From contig JALQWE010000142.1 in NCBI GenBank assembly GCA_023258825.1, positions 1-8,004 on the forward strand: a stretch of 8,004 nucleotides of DNA. The letters are read 5' to 3'. The notes under the pieces are model-generated. The model had not been told where the DNA came from and did not search any database. It was given only the letters and a program-made list of their open reading frames with translations. Of this stretch, positions 1-6,215 are shown in pieces. The position numbers were made by a program, and so were the translations under genes. Origin of the DNA: Planctomycetaceae bacterium. GTDB lineage: Bacteria > Planctomycetota > Planctomycetia > Planctomycetales > Planctomycetaceae. The first letter of the stretch is position 1, and each line of letters opens with the position of its first letter.

Positions 1-195
1 ATGCTGAATGGCGAGGGAGTGGTTTTGGGATTGTTTGAGAGCGATCCCGAGCAGCAGTTGACGCGGTCCTTCGAGGGGACCGGCGTCGGTGATTTTGTCC
101 AGTTCTCTGGCGGCTTGTGTGGGCATGCCCAGATCGAGATAGCCGTCGGCAGAGAGCAATCGTCGGACAGTTTTCGGAGCCATCTGAACTCGCAT
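1..195 (-). CDS. TPR-like protein, N-terminal part (runs off window)
   Basis: This is the first 65 codons of a minus-strand gene that stays open to the window edge, so the C-terminus is missing. The protein begins MRVQMAPKTVRRLLSADGYL and continues as amphipathic helices. The pattern LDLGMPTQAARELDKI, followed by a second helix pair around GPRQLLLGIALKQSQNHSLAI, resembles tetratricopeptide repeats, with small residues at the helix-packing positions. No signal peptide or membrane segment is visible, so a cytoplasmic scaffold or protein-interaction role is inferred. The start at 195 is supported by GGAG eight bases upstream. An alternative ATG at 183 (Met5) has only a weak GAG. The codons are C-rich on their own strand, opposite to the plus-strand genes, because G excess lies on the + strand across the region. 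The gene is divergent from the glycan genes and I cannot link it to them functionally. TPR assignment is moderately sure; specific function is unknown. Confidence 0.78.
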   Translation of the reverse strand, partial: MRVQMAPKTVRRLLSADGYLDLGMPTQAARELDKITDAGPLEGPRQLLLGIALKQSQNHSLAIQH

Positions 196-203
196 CACAG
201 TTA

Positions 204-207
204 CTCC
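204..207 (-). promoter_or_regulatory. ribosome binding site of the TPR-like gene
   Basis: GGAG on the minus strand lies eight bases before the ATG at 195. It favours that start over the in-frame ATG at 183. Confidence 0.6.
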
Positions 208-237
208 ATCAAAGTGAAACAGGCGAATGGCCTGAGT

Positions 238-266
238 GTTATCGCAATGATTCAGGAGAGTTGCAA
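238..266 (-). promoter_or_regulatory. candidate sigma70-type promoter for the TPR-like gene
   Basis: Read on the minus strand, a TTGCAA -35-like hexamer (261-266) and a GATAAC -10-like hexamer (238-243) are separated by exactly 17 bases. Each matches four of six consensus positions. Transcription would start near 230, giving a leader of about 35 bases before the ATG at 195. The -35 element sits inside a perfect 10-base palindrome, AGTTGCAACT (259-268). A CCTGA/TCAGG inverted repeat (231-235 and 252-256) brackets the -10, which could suit an operator but may be chance. This is read by eye only. Confidence 0.35.
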
Positions 267-764
267 CTGTTGCGCCAGACGCGTTTCGTTTTTTGCGATT
301 TGTTGTAAGCGGTTTATTTGTATTGGTTTGCGATTGTGCAGCAGGTGTGGTGTGGGCTGTGAATTCCTGCCAAAAGTACAATCGTTGGGTGAAATTGCGT
401 CGCTGAATCCCGCAGAATCGGCAAATTGGCGGTTTGTAGTGTGCAGAAGTTACAACGTCGGGTGATGTGGACTGGCGGTGTGTGCGGTGGGGTTGTGGAG
501 GGTGGCGGCGTCGGTGGGGCTGTGGTCAGTCGGATCGTGGGTGAAGTTTGGGGGTGAGATTGGAGGAATTCACGTTTTTGACGGGTTGTTTCATGGATTT
601 CACCTGGTCGTTGCAGTGGGATTCTGCGTAGTGCCGAATGGGAGTTTGTTTTGTGGTCTCGCGGTCGAAGGCGGCGGAGCGGGTGTGGGCGTGGAATTGG
701 TGATGGCCGGGGACGCGAATCGCGGCGGGTTCAAGCAACTGCACAATCAAATGGAAGCCAGGTA

Positions 765-1979
765 ATGTGGCTGTTGTCGACGGTCAGTTTTTTGGGTGCG
801 TTCCTGCTGTCGCTGGGGTTAACTCCGGTGGTACGGTGGTTAGCGCCGGTCCTGGGGCTGATTGATTTGCCCGGTCACCGCAAGGTGCACGTCAATCCGA
901 CACCGCGCGGGGGTGGTATCGCGATTTTTCTGGGTGTTGGGATTTCGGCCCTGCTGCTGTACGTCGTGGGTTGGGACGTGTGGGGTCTGGACGCGGCGGC
1001 ACTGGGACTGGCGCTTGGCGATCCGGGGAAAGTGGTTGTGCCGGAGGCGGCCGTTTCCGGGGGCCTGCAGATGTGGGCGATCGCGGCGGGGGCGGTGGTC
1101 TTGTTTCTGACGGGGCTGGCGGATGACCGCTGGAATCTGTCGTGGAAGTTGCGGCTGGGTCTGCAGTTGCTGGTGGCCTGTGGGGTTGTGTTGAGTGGTG
1201 TGCGGGCGACTGTGTTTGTGACATGGCCGTGGTTTGGATCGGCATTGACGGTGTTATGGATTCTGGTGCTGACGAACGCGATGAACTTTCTGGACAACAT
1301 GGACGCGTTGTCGGCGGGCATTGGTTTTCTGGCGTCGTTGATCTTTGCTGTGATTCTGTTGGTGATGGTACGAACGCCGGCGTTGCTGGTCGCTGTGCCT
1401 CTGGTGTTACTGGCTGGATCACTGCTGGGGTTTTTGTGCTGGAACCGCCCGCCTGCTTCGATCTTTATGGGGGACTGTGGCAGCAATCTGATCGGCTTTC
1501 TCCTGGCGACTCTGACGGTCGCGGGGACGTTTTATGAGCGGACGGGAAGTCGTCATGTGATGTTAGCGCCGCTGTGTGTGATGGCGGTGCCGTTGTATGA
1601 CTTCTGTACGGTGATCAGTATTCGGTTGTTGCAGGGGCGGAGTCCGTTTCACGGGGACAAGAGTCATTTTTCGCATCGGCTGGTGGAGTTGGGATTGAGG
1701 CCGGTGTACGCGGTGTTGACGATTCATTTGACGACAGCGATGACGGGTCTGGGGGCCTTGCTGTTGTATCAGGTTCCGGGCTGGTCTGGTGCGGCGCTCG
1801 TGTGTGCATTGATCGTGACGATGCTGTTGATCATTGGCATTCTGGAATTCGTTGGACGGCGCTCGGTGGGAGAGATGCAGGGCGTGTTGCGAGAGATGCG
1901 TCGTCGGGGTGCTGAACGGACTGATGGGTTGGTCGCCGGGACAGTTTCTGGTGAGCGGGCCGTGGAATCACCGGGTTGA
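765..1979 (+). CDS. WecA/TagO-like polyprenyl-phosphate sugar-1-phosphate transferase
   Basis: This 404-residue integral membrane protein belongs to the MraY/WecA/TagO family (glycosyltransferase family 4 in older naming). Members transfer a sugar-1-phosphate from a UDP-sugar to undecaprenyl phosphate at the cytoplasmic membrane, the first step of lipid-linked glycan assembly. Visible motifs in order are: RKVHVNPTPRGGG (39-51); the Asp pair D120-D121; NFLDNMD (174-180), the family's catalytic Asn/Asp loop; FMGDCGS (234-240); P-x-x-D around D279; GRSPF (291-295); and GDKSHFSHRL (297-306), the equivalent of the HxHH-type loop with Ser at the second His position. About ten hydrophobic segments lie between these, and the tail after about 365 is basic and soluble. 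The ATG at 765 is chosen because GGAAG (753-757) lies seven bases upstream and because the family N-terminus begins here; extending to 651 adds an Arg/Gly-rich stretch unlike a membrane start. The next gene is a ligase-like protein 85 bases downstream. The sugar is probably GlcNAc-1-P, but this cannot be read from sequence. Confidence 0.92.
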   Translation: MWLLSTVSFLGAFLLSLGLTPVVRWLAPVLGLIDLPGHRKVHVNPTPRGGGIAIFLGVGISALLLYVVGWDVWGLDAAALGLALGDPGKVVVPEAAVSGGLQMWAIAAGAVVLFLTGLADDRWNLSWKLRLGLQLLVACGVVLSGVRATVFVTWPWFGSALTVLWILVLTNAMNFLDNMDALSAGIGFLASLIFAVILLVMVRTPALLVAVPLVLLAGSLLGFLCWNRPPASIFMGDCGSNLIGFLLATLTVAGTFYERTGSRHVMLAPLCVMAVPLYDFCTVISIRLLQGRSPFHGDKSHFSHRLVELGLRPVYAVLTIHLTTAMTGLGALLLYQVPGWSGAALVCALIVTMLLIIGILEFVGRRSVGEMQGVLREMRRRGAERTDGLVAGTVSGERAVESPG

Positions 1980-2054
1980 GCGATGTTCCGGAATGAGACG
2001 GGTGCCGGGGTGTGGATCGACCCTGGGGACTGATTTCTGACGACGAGTGTGGCT

Positions 2055-2058
2055 GGGA
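2055..2058 (+). promoter_or_regulatory. weak ribosome binding site selecting the 2065 start
   Basis: GGGA lies six bases before the ATG at 2065. The alternative GTG at 2047 has no purine-rich element at a suitable distance, so this weak site tips the choice to 2065. Confidence 0.4.
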
Positions 2059-2064
2059 TACTGC

Positions 2065-4401
2065 ATGCGATTTTCGCTCCCGTTTTTTTGCTGCGTCCTG
2101 ATGACGGCGTCCAGCTTCTGGATTTCGGAAGAGGCTGCGGATGGTCGTGGGCTGGCGCTGGTGGCCCTGTGGGGTCTGGTGGCCGCCGGGATGTGTCTGC
2201 AGAGTGTTCGGGAGCGAATTGGGCCGTGGACAAGCGTGAGTGTCATGGACCTTGCGCTGGGACTGGTGGTGTTGGGGCATGTGTTTTCGACGGCCATGGT
2301 CTGGCGCGTGGGCGGTGACTGTCGTGCGGCCTGGAATCTGACGCTGGAGTGGTTTGGTTTGGCGTTGATCTGGGGTGTATTTCGGTGTGTGGCCGGTGAT
2401 TCGCGGGGTGTGGTGTTGCTGCGGGAAGTTGCCACGGCCTTGATTGTGGGCATGGCCTGCTTCGGGATCTGGCAGCATCATGTGGGTTTTCCGGCGGACG
2501 CGGATTGGTATCGGGAGCGTCGGGCGGAGCTGGATCGTGTGCAGTCAACGCCGGGTGCTGTGGCGCGACAGCGAGAATCAGAGTTAACTTCGGAGTTTCG
2601 GGAGCAGGGGATTCCACTGGATCGCTCAGGGCGAATTTTGTGGGAGAACCGGGTGTTGTACAGCACGGAGCCGCTGGGCCCGTTTGCACTCGCGAACACC
2701 CTGGCGGGCTTGCTGGCTGTGGGGCTGATTCTGGTGACGGGGCGCATCAGTGGTCGATGGCAGATGCTGGGGCGACCGACGAGGCGCGAGTTGCTGGTGG
2801 TGCTGGTGCAGGTGCTGTCGCTGGGGTACTGCCTGTTACTGACCAAGAGTCGTTCGGCGTGGCTGGGGGCCTTGGTGGGTTGCGGGATAGTGGCGGTGGT
2901 GCGTAGTCGTGTGACGGCGTTGCGGACTGTGCTGCGTTGGGGGCTGGCGGTTGGATTGATGGCTGGACTGGGCGCGGGCGTGCTGGCGTATCAGGGTGGG
3001 TTGGATCGGGAAGTGATTCTGGAATCGCCACGATCACTGCAGTTTCGACTGCTCTACTGGATGGGGACTCTGCAGATGCTGCAGGAGTCACCGGTGTGGG
3101 GAGCGGGGCCCGGGAATTTCCGGCAGGAGTATCTGGCGTATAAGGTGGATGAAACGAGTGAAGAGATTCGGGATCCGCACAACCTGTATCTGGAAGCCTG
3201 GTCGGTGGCGGGGATTGTGGGGCTGGCGGGAGCCGGGCTGATGACGTTCGGTTGGTTCCGGCAGCTCATGAGGCGGATGCGTGAGCAGGACGGTGCCAGG
3301 GGCACGCGTGGGATTCGTACGGCCTTTGGCGGCGTTGTCGTCAGTGGACTGATTGCCGGGTTTCTGCTGGACCTGGGGTTTGAATGGTTGAACGCGGAAT
3401 CGCTCGAAGGCAAAGGGGCTCAGTTACTGCTGTTAGTGGGCGGGGTTCTTGTGTGGTGGCGTGGTCCGGCGTTGGATGTTGCTGATACGGCGACGTCGCT
3501 GGCGGCGGCGGCAGGCCTGGGGTTGCATTTGCTGGCGGCGGGCGGCCTGGAAGTTCCGGTGGTCATGATGATTCTGGCGGCCTGTGTGATTACGGGGTGT
3601 CAGGGCGGCAAGGTCACCGGAGAACAGGGCCCAGGGGCAGAGCCGCTGCCGTCGACAGCTGGACGCTGGGGATGGGGACCTGCAGCGGGTGGTTTGATTC
3701 TGAGTTTGGTGCTGGTGGCTGTGGTTGTGGGGACAGGAGTCATACCGCAGGCACGACTGCAGTGGGCCTTGATGCAGGCGGACTCACTGGACTCTGGTGG
3801 ACGCGACTGGAATCAGACGGAACTGGGGCTGGTACGGCAGGCATGGCAGCGGGCCGTGCAGGCGGATACTCTGGCGGTGCGGCCGCGTCAGCGATGGGCG
3901 GAGTTTGAAGTTGGCAGACTGTACCGCGTGGTCTCACAGCTGGTGGCCGCAGAGTCGGTTGGGGATCCATCGCAAGAGGAGCCGTTGGGGCGTCGAGCGG
4001 AGATGGAAGGCCGGGGCCTGTTGGTGACGGAGGTGGAAACGCAGCTGCGGGCGGCGTTGGAAGCGTGTGAGTCGCTGATCGCGGCGGACACTCGGAACGG
4101 TATGGGATATCTGGTGCGTGGGCGATGTTATTCGCTGGCGGCGCAGGCTCTGCATCGGCAGGAGGACCTGCAGCGGGCAATCGCGGATCTGGAGACAGTG
4201 ACGCGGCGGAATCGCGGGGCGATCGAAGTCTGGCTGGAGCTGGCTCAACTGCAGCGACTGGCAGGGCAGGGGGCGGCGTCGCGGCAATCGGCGGAACGCG
4301 TGGAGGCACTGAATCGCATCAATCAGGCATGGGGCCACAGGGATCAGTTTCTGACGGAGGACGAGGAGCGGGTGTTGCGGGAATTGCTGGAACAGGTCTG
4401 A
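2065..4401 (+). CDS. O-antigen ligase/polymerase-like membrane protein with TPR-like periplasmic tail
   Basis: This 778-residue multi-pass protein resembles the Wzy_C/WaaL family, which joins lipid-linked glycan to an acceptor or polymerises it on the periplasmic face. Many hydrophobic segments span about residues 1-470, interrupted by a long hydrophilic loop (about 138-205, rich in Arg and Glu). SRSAW (262-266) matches the conserved Arg region of ligases. GAGPGNF (346-352) and DPHNLYLE (370-377) match the large-loop motif carrying the conserved His, here H372. A further hydrophobic segment near 540-562 is followed by about 215 mostly helical, Ala/Leu/Arg-rich residues resembling TPR repeats, predicted to be periplasmic. 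The start is uncertain: ATG 2065 is preferred, GTG 2047 would add six residues, and ATG 2101 is possible. The gene follows the transferase by 85 bases, so the two are probably co-transcribed and serve the same surface-polymer pathway. Whether it acts as a ligase or polymerase, and on which acceptor, is not visible. Confidence 0.88.
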   Translation: MRFSLPFFCCVLMTASSFWISEEAADGRGLALVALWGLVAAGMCLQSVRERIGPWTSVSVMDLALGLVVLGHVFSTAMVWRVGGDCRAAWNLTLEWFGLALIWGVFRCVAGDSRGVVLLREVATALIVGMACFGIWQHHVGFPADADWYRERRAELDRVQSTPGAVARQRESELTSEFREQGIPLDRSGRILWENRVLYSTEPLGPFALANTLAGLLAVGLILVTGRISGRWQMLGRPTRRELLVVLVQVLSLGYCLLLTKSRSAWLGALVGCGIVAVVRSRVTALRTVLRWGLAVGLMAGLGAGVLAYQGGLDREVILESPRSLQFRLLYWMGTLQMLQESPVWGAGPGNFRQEYLAYKVDETSEEIRDPHNLYLEAWSVAGIVGLAGAGLMTFGWFRQLMRRMREQDGARGTRGIRTAFGGVVVSGLIAGFLLDLGFEWLNAESLEGKGAQLLLLVGGVLVWWRGPALDVADTATSLAAAAGLGLHLLAAGGLEVPVVMMILAACVITGCQGGKVTGEQGPGAEPLPSTAGRWGWGPAAGGLILSLVLVAVVVGTGVIPQARLQWALMQADSLDSGGRDWNQTELGLVRQAWQRAVQADTLAVRPRQRWAEFEVGRLYRVVSQLVAAESVGDPSQEEPLGRRAEMEGRGLLVTEVETQLRAALEACESLIAADTRNGMGYLVRGRCYSLAAQALHRQEDLQRAIADLETVTRRNRGAIEVWLELAQLQRLAGQGAASRQSAERVEALNRINQAWGHRDQFLTEDEERVLRELLEQV

Positions 4402-4713
4402 CTGGAGGGATTGGAAACGGGGCCAGCTGGGGGACAATGAGGCCTGTCGAGTTGGCGGAGGTGAAGGGGGCAGAGGCTGGAAACGGTTGGGAAACGTGGA
4501 AGAAGTCCACAGGAATCATTCGCTCGTCTTTTGGTCTTCAGGCTAGAATACAGCGAATGGAACCGGAGGAGTGAAGTGAGAAGTGTGCCGCTTCCGTGAA
4601 GTGTGGTGGCCTGGCAATGGCAGCCCAGGGAAAGCGGCGGAAGTCATGCGAAGTCAACACGCGGCTGGCAGCAGGCAGTGCATGTCGGACGTGGAATAGA
4701 CAGGGAGTGAGTG
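4402..4713 (+). other. intergenic region before the DUF1573 gene
   Basis: These roughly 310 bases contain no recognisable gene and no clear terminator after the ligase-like gene. A TAGAAT hexamer (4544-4549) in the context GGCTAGAATACA is a fair -10 candidate, but no good -35 hexamer lies 16-18 bases upstream, and the leader to 4714 would be about 160 bases. Three short GGAAACG copies (4413-4419, 4479-4485, 4490-4496) occur; at this length they may be chance. Frames running through from the neighbouring genes look like shadows. Confidence 0.4.
4702..4707 (+). promoter_or_regulatory. ribosome binding site of the DUF1573 gene
   Basis: AGGGAG lies six bases before the ATG at 4714. It favours that codon over the adjacent GTG at 4711, which would be only three bases from it. 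Confidence 0.65.
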
Positions 4714-5925
4714 ATGCAGAAGGTGTGGATTGGTCTTGGGCTTGTGGGTGGAGCGATTCTGGCGGGCCTGTTGTTGCTGCAGCCGGAAGAGAAGACCATT
4801 GCGGATTCGCTGAAGCAGATGAAAACGGAGCAGAAGTTACTGACTCCGGGGAAGTCCCGCGCACCGGTGTCGGATCTGCCTGTGATCAGTGAGACGGGAC
4901 CGTGGCCGGCGGCGGTGGTGGACGAGCCGGTGTTTGCGTTTGGCCGCATGGCCGTGCGTTCCACGAATTCGCACAGCTTTGTCATTCGCAACGAGGGGGA
5001 AGCGGACCTGCAGCTGAAGGCCGGAGAAACCACCTGCAAGTGCACGACGTTTGGGTTTGGCACAGACAAGGATCAGACAGAAAAGACGGCCGTGGTGCGA
5101 CCGGGCGAAAGTGTGACGCTGCTGATGAACTGGAAGGCTGGCGAAGCGCCGGATCGTGCCTTTCGGCATGGTGGGGACGTGCACACCAACGATCCCAAGG
5201 ACCCGCTGCTGAAGCTGGTGGTGGAGGGGGCGATTGAAAATCTGTTTGAAGTGCTGCCGCAGTACACGTGGGATGTGGGCAGTATTTATGAGGATCCGGG
5301 GTACTTCAAGGCCGGGATTGGTTCGCGGATGTATGAGGACTTTGCGATTCATAGCATCGAGAGTCCGTCGGGATTGGTGAAAGTGGACATGTCGCCGATG
5401 ACGGCGGAAGAACTGGGTGTCGAGCGATTTGCACGTGGGTATTCGCTGCGTGCGGAAGTATCACCGAAGATCGCGTCGGGAGTCTTTTCGGAAGAGTTAA
5501 TCATTCGTACCAGTGCATCGCCTGATCCGATCCGCGTGACGGTCACCGCGAAGAAATTCGGGGCGATTCGTCTGCAGCAGATGGCGGGAACCGTCCTTGA
5601 TCCTAACACTCTGACGCTGATGCTGGGATCCTTCAAAGCGGCGGAGGGGAGTGAGGCGAAGTTGTTGTTGATTGTGGATGAGAAGGGGATGAGTGAACCG
5701 TTTGCGATCACAAAGACGGAGGCGGATCCACCGTTTCTGGCGGCTTCACTCAGCCCGGTCGGGGCGCCCTCGGGGACTGTGCATCGCTACCTGCTGACGC
5801 TGAAAATTCCACCGGGTCGTGCACCGGTGCAGCGGACAGCGAACAATCCAGGGTTTCTGCGACTGTCAACCAATCATTCAACCGGTGATGGCGTGAATCT
5901 TGGCCTGCACCTGTATTCCAATTGA
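4714..5925 (+). CDS. membrane-anchored DUF1573 protein with Cys-x-Cys motif
   Basis: This 403-residue protein has an N-terminal hydrophobic helix (about 4-22) with no obvious signal peptidase or lipobox site, so it is probably anchored in the inner membrane and faces the periplasm. After a charged linker, residues about 68-175 match the DUF1573 pattern: a beta-rich Ig-like domain opening FAFGRMAVRS, then FVIRNEGEADLQL, the motif TTCKCT with Cys108 and Cys110, a VVRPGESVTL strand, and HTNDPKDP (157-164) before the closing strands. The remaining 225 residues look like further beta-sandwich modules, ending in a Thr/Asn-rich segment and LGLHLYSN; I do not recognise a named family there. DUF1573 domains have no established biochemical role. 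The CxC could bind a metal or form a disulfide. The gene precedes a tetraheme cytochrome gene on the same strand, which suggests an extracytoplasmic role alongside it. The domain call is secure; function is unknown. Confidence 0.88.
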   Translation: MQKVWIGLGLVGGAILAGLLLLQPEEKTIADSLKQMKTEQKLLTPGKSRAPVSDLPVISETGPWPAAVVDEPVFAFGRMAVRSTNSHSFVIRNEGEADLQLKAGETTCKCTTFGFGTDKDQTEKTAVVRPGESVTLLMNWKAGEAPDRAFRHGGDVHTNDPKDPLLKLVVEGAIENLFEVLPQYTWDVGSIYEDPGYFKAGIGSRMYEDFAIHSIESPSGLVKVDMSPMTAEELGVERFARGYSLRAEVSPKIASGVFSEELIIRTSASPDPIRVTVTAKKFGAIRLQQMAGTVLDPNTLTLMLGSFKAAEGSEAKLLLIVDEKGMSEPFAITKTEADPPFLAASLSPVGAPSGTVHRYLLTLKIPPGRAPVQRTANNPGFLRLSTNHSTGDGVNLGLHLYSN

Positions 5926-5931
5926 GTCAGC

Positions 5932-5966
5932 AAGAGCGATCGGGGGCCAAGCGACGGGTTGCTCTT
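5932..5966 (+). terminator. candidate hairpin after the DUF1573 gene
   Basis: AAGAGCGATC (5932-5941) can pair with 5957-5966 (GGTTGCTCTT) in a ten-pair stem that includes G-U pairs, around a 15-base loop. It begins six bases after the stop codon, where a terminator would be expected. The following bases are TCCGGG rather than a run of T, so it is not a canonical intrinsic terminator. It could instead be an mRNA-stabilising or processing structure. Confidence 0.3.
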
Positions 5967-6020
5967 TCCGGGAGTTTGTCCGGGCGAGTGATCCGTCCGT
6001 TGTAATTTGCCCTCACGGGT

Positions 6021-6043
6021 TCCCACATGTGCTCTTTGTGGGA
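6021..6043 (+). other. perfect 7-pair stem-loop
   Basis: TCCCACA (6021-6027) and TGTGGGA (6037-6043) are perfect inverted repeats around a nine-base loop. No T-run follows, so termination is doubtful. It lies about 170 bases before the cytochrome start and could be a protein-binding palindrome or a leader RNA structure. Confidence 0.35.
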
Positions 6044-6201
6044 TTCGCAGAGTGTGACCGGATTTGCGGGGCCATGGGGCTGATCGAAACGGTGGACTGA
6101 GTTCCCCGAACTCCGGGCGGAGATTATGCTGCGCCAGTGGAAGACTGCAGGGGGGCATGTTGGCTGGTGACCGGTGCAGTTGGGAGTGATGAGGAAAGCA
6201 C

Positions 6202-6208
6202 GGAGGAG
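6202..6208 (+). promoter_or_regulatory. strong ribosome binding site fixing the cytochrome start
   Basis: GGAGGAG lies seven bases before the ATG at 6216. It is the strongest Shine-Dalgarno in the window and argues against the upstream in-frame starts at 6174 (GTG) and 6189 (ATG), which would also put charged residues before the signal anchor. Confidence 0.8.
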
Positions 6209-6215
6209 CGAATCC

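Larger units (their letters stand above)
196..764. other. divergent intergenic region, G-rich on its right half
   Basis: About 570 bases separate the minus-strand TPR-like gene from the plus-strand transferase gene. The left part (about 196-470) is relatively A/T-rich and contains the candidate minus-strand promoter. The right part (481-720) is extremely asymmetric: by hand count about 109 G against 33 C on the + strand. I found no convincing plus-strand promoter for the transferase gene, though one would be expected here. Reading frames exist in the segment, including a 95-codon plus-strand frame from a GTG at 478 ending at 765, but none resembles a known protein. Their Gly/Val-rich composition follows from the base bias. 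No RNA gene was recognised. Confidence 0.6.
5926..6215 (+). other. intergenic region before the cytochrome gene
   Basis: These 290 bases hold no recognisable coding sequence. They contain two hairpins (5932-5966 and 6021-6043) and a weaker CCCG/CGGG stem (6105-6108 and 6114-6117). An AT-rich patch AGATTATGCT (6121-6130) could contain a -10 element, but no convincing -35 pairs with it. A promoter for the cytochrome gene is likely given the gap length, but I cannot place it. Confidence 0.4.

Noticed and set aside
1..465. 154-codon plus-strand frame at the left edge
   Set aside because: It lies opposite the convincing TPR-like gene, and beyond 195 its Cys/Arg-rich translation has no protein-like pattern.
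526..750. 74-codon minus-strand frame in the divergent intergenic region
   Set aside because: It starts at TTG, has His/Pro/Ser-rich content expected from antisense of a G-rich segment, and resembles no known protein.
651..764. Upstream extension of the transferase gene to 651
   Set aside because: The added residues are an Arg/Gly-rich stretch unlike the family N-terminus, while ATG 765 has GGAAG at good spacing and begins directly with a membrane helix.
875..1486. Long minus-strand frames antisense to the transferase and ligase genes
   Set aside because: They are Pro/Thr/Ser/Arg-rich shadows produced by the codon bias of the real plus-strand genes.
2049..2318. Possible frameshift near the start of the ligase-like gene
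   Set aside because: A second frame gives a short hydrophobic start, but the main frame alone yields a sensible membrane N-terminus and continues unbroken to 4401.
4411..4499. Three GGAAACG copies as a repeat array
   Set aside because: The shared core is seven bases, spacing is irregular, and the local sequence is G/A-rich, so chance is sufficient.
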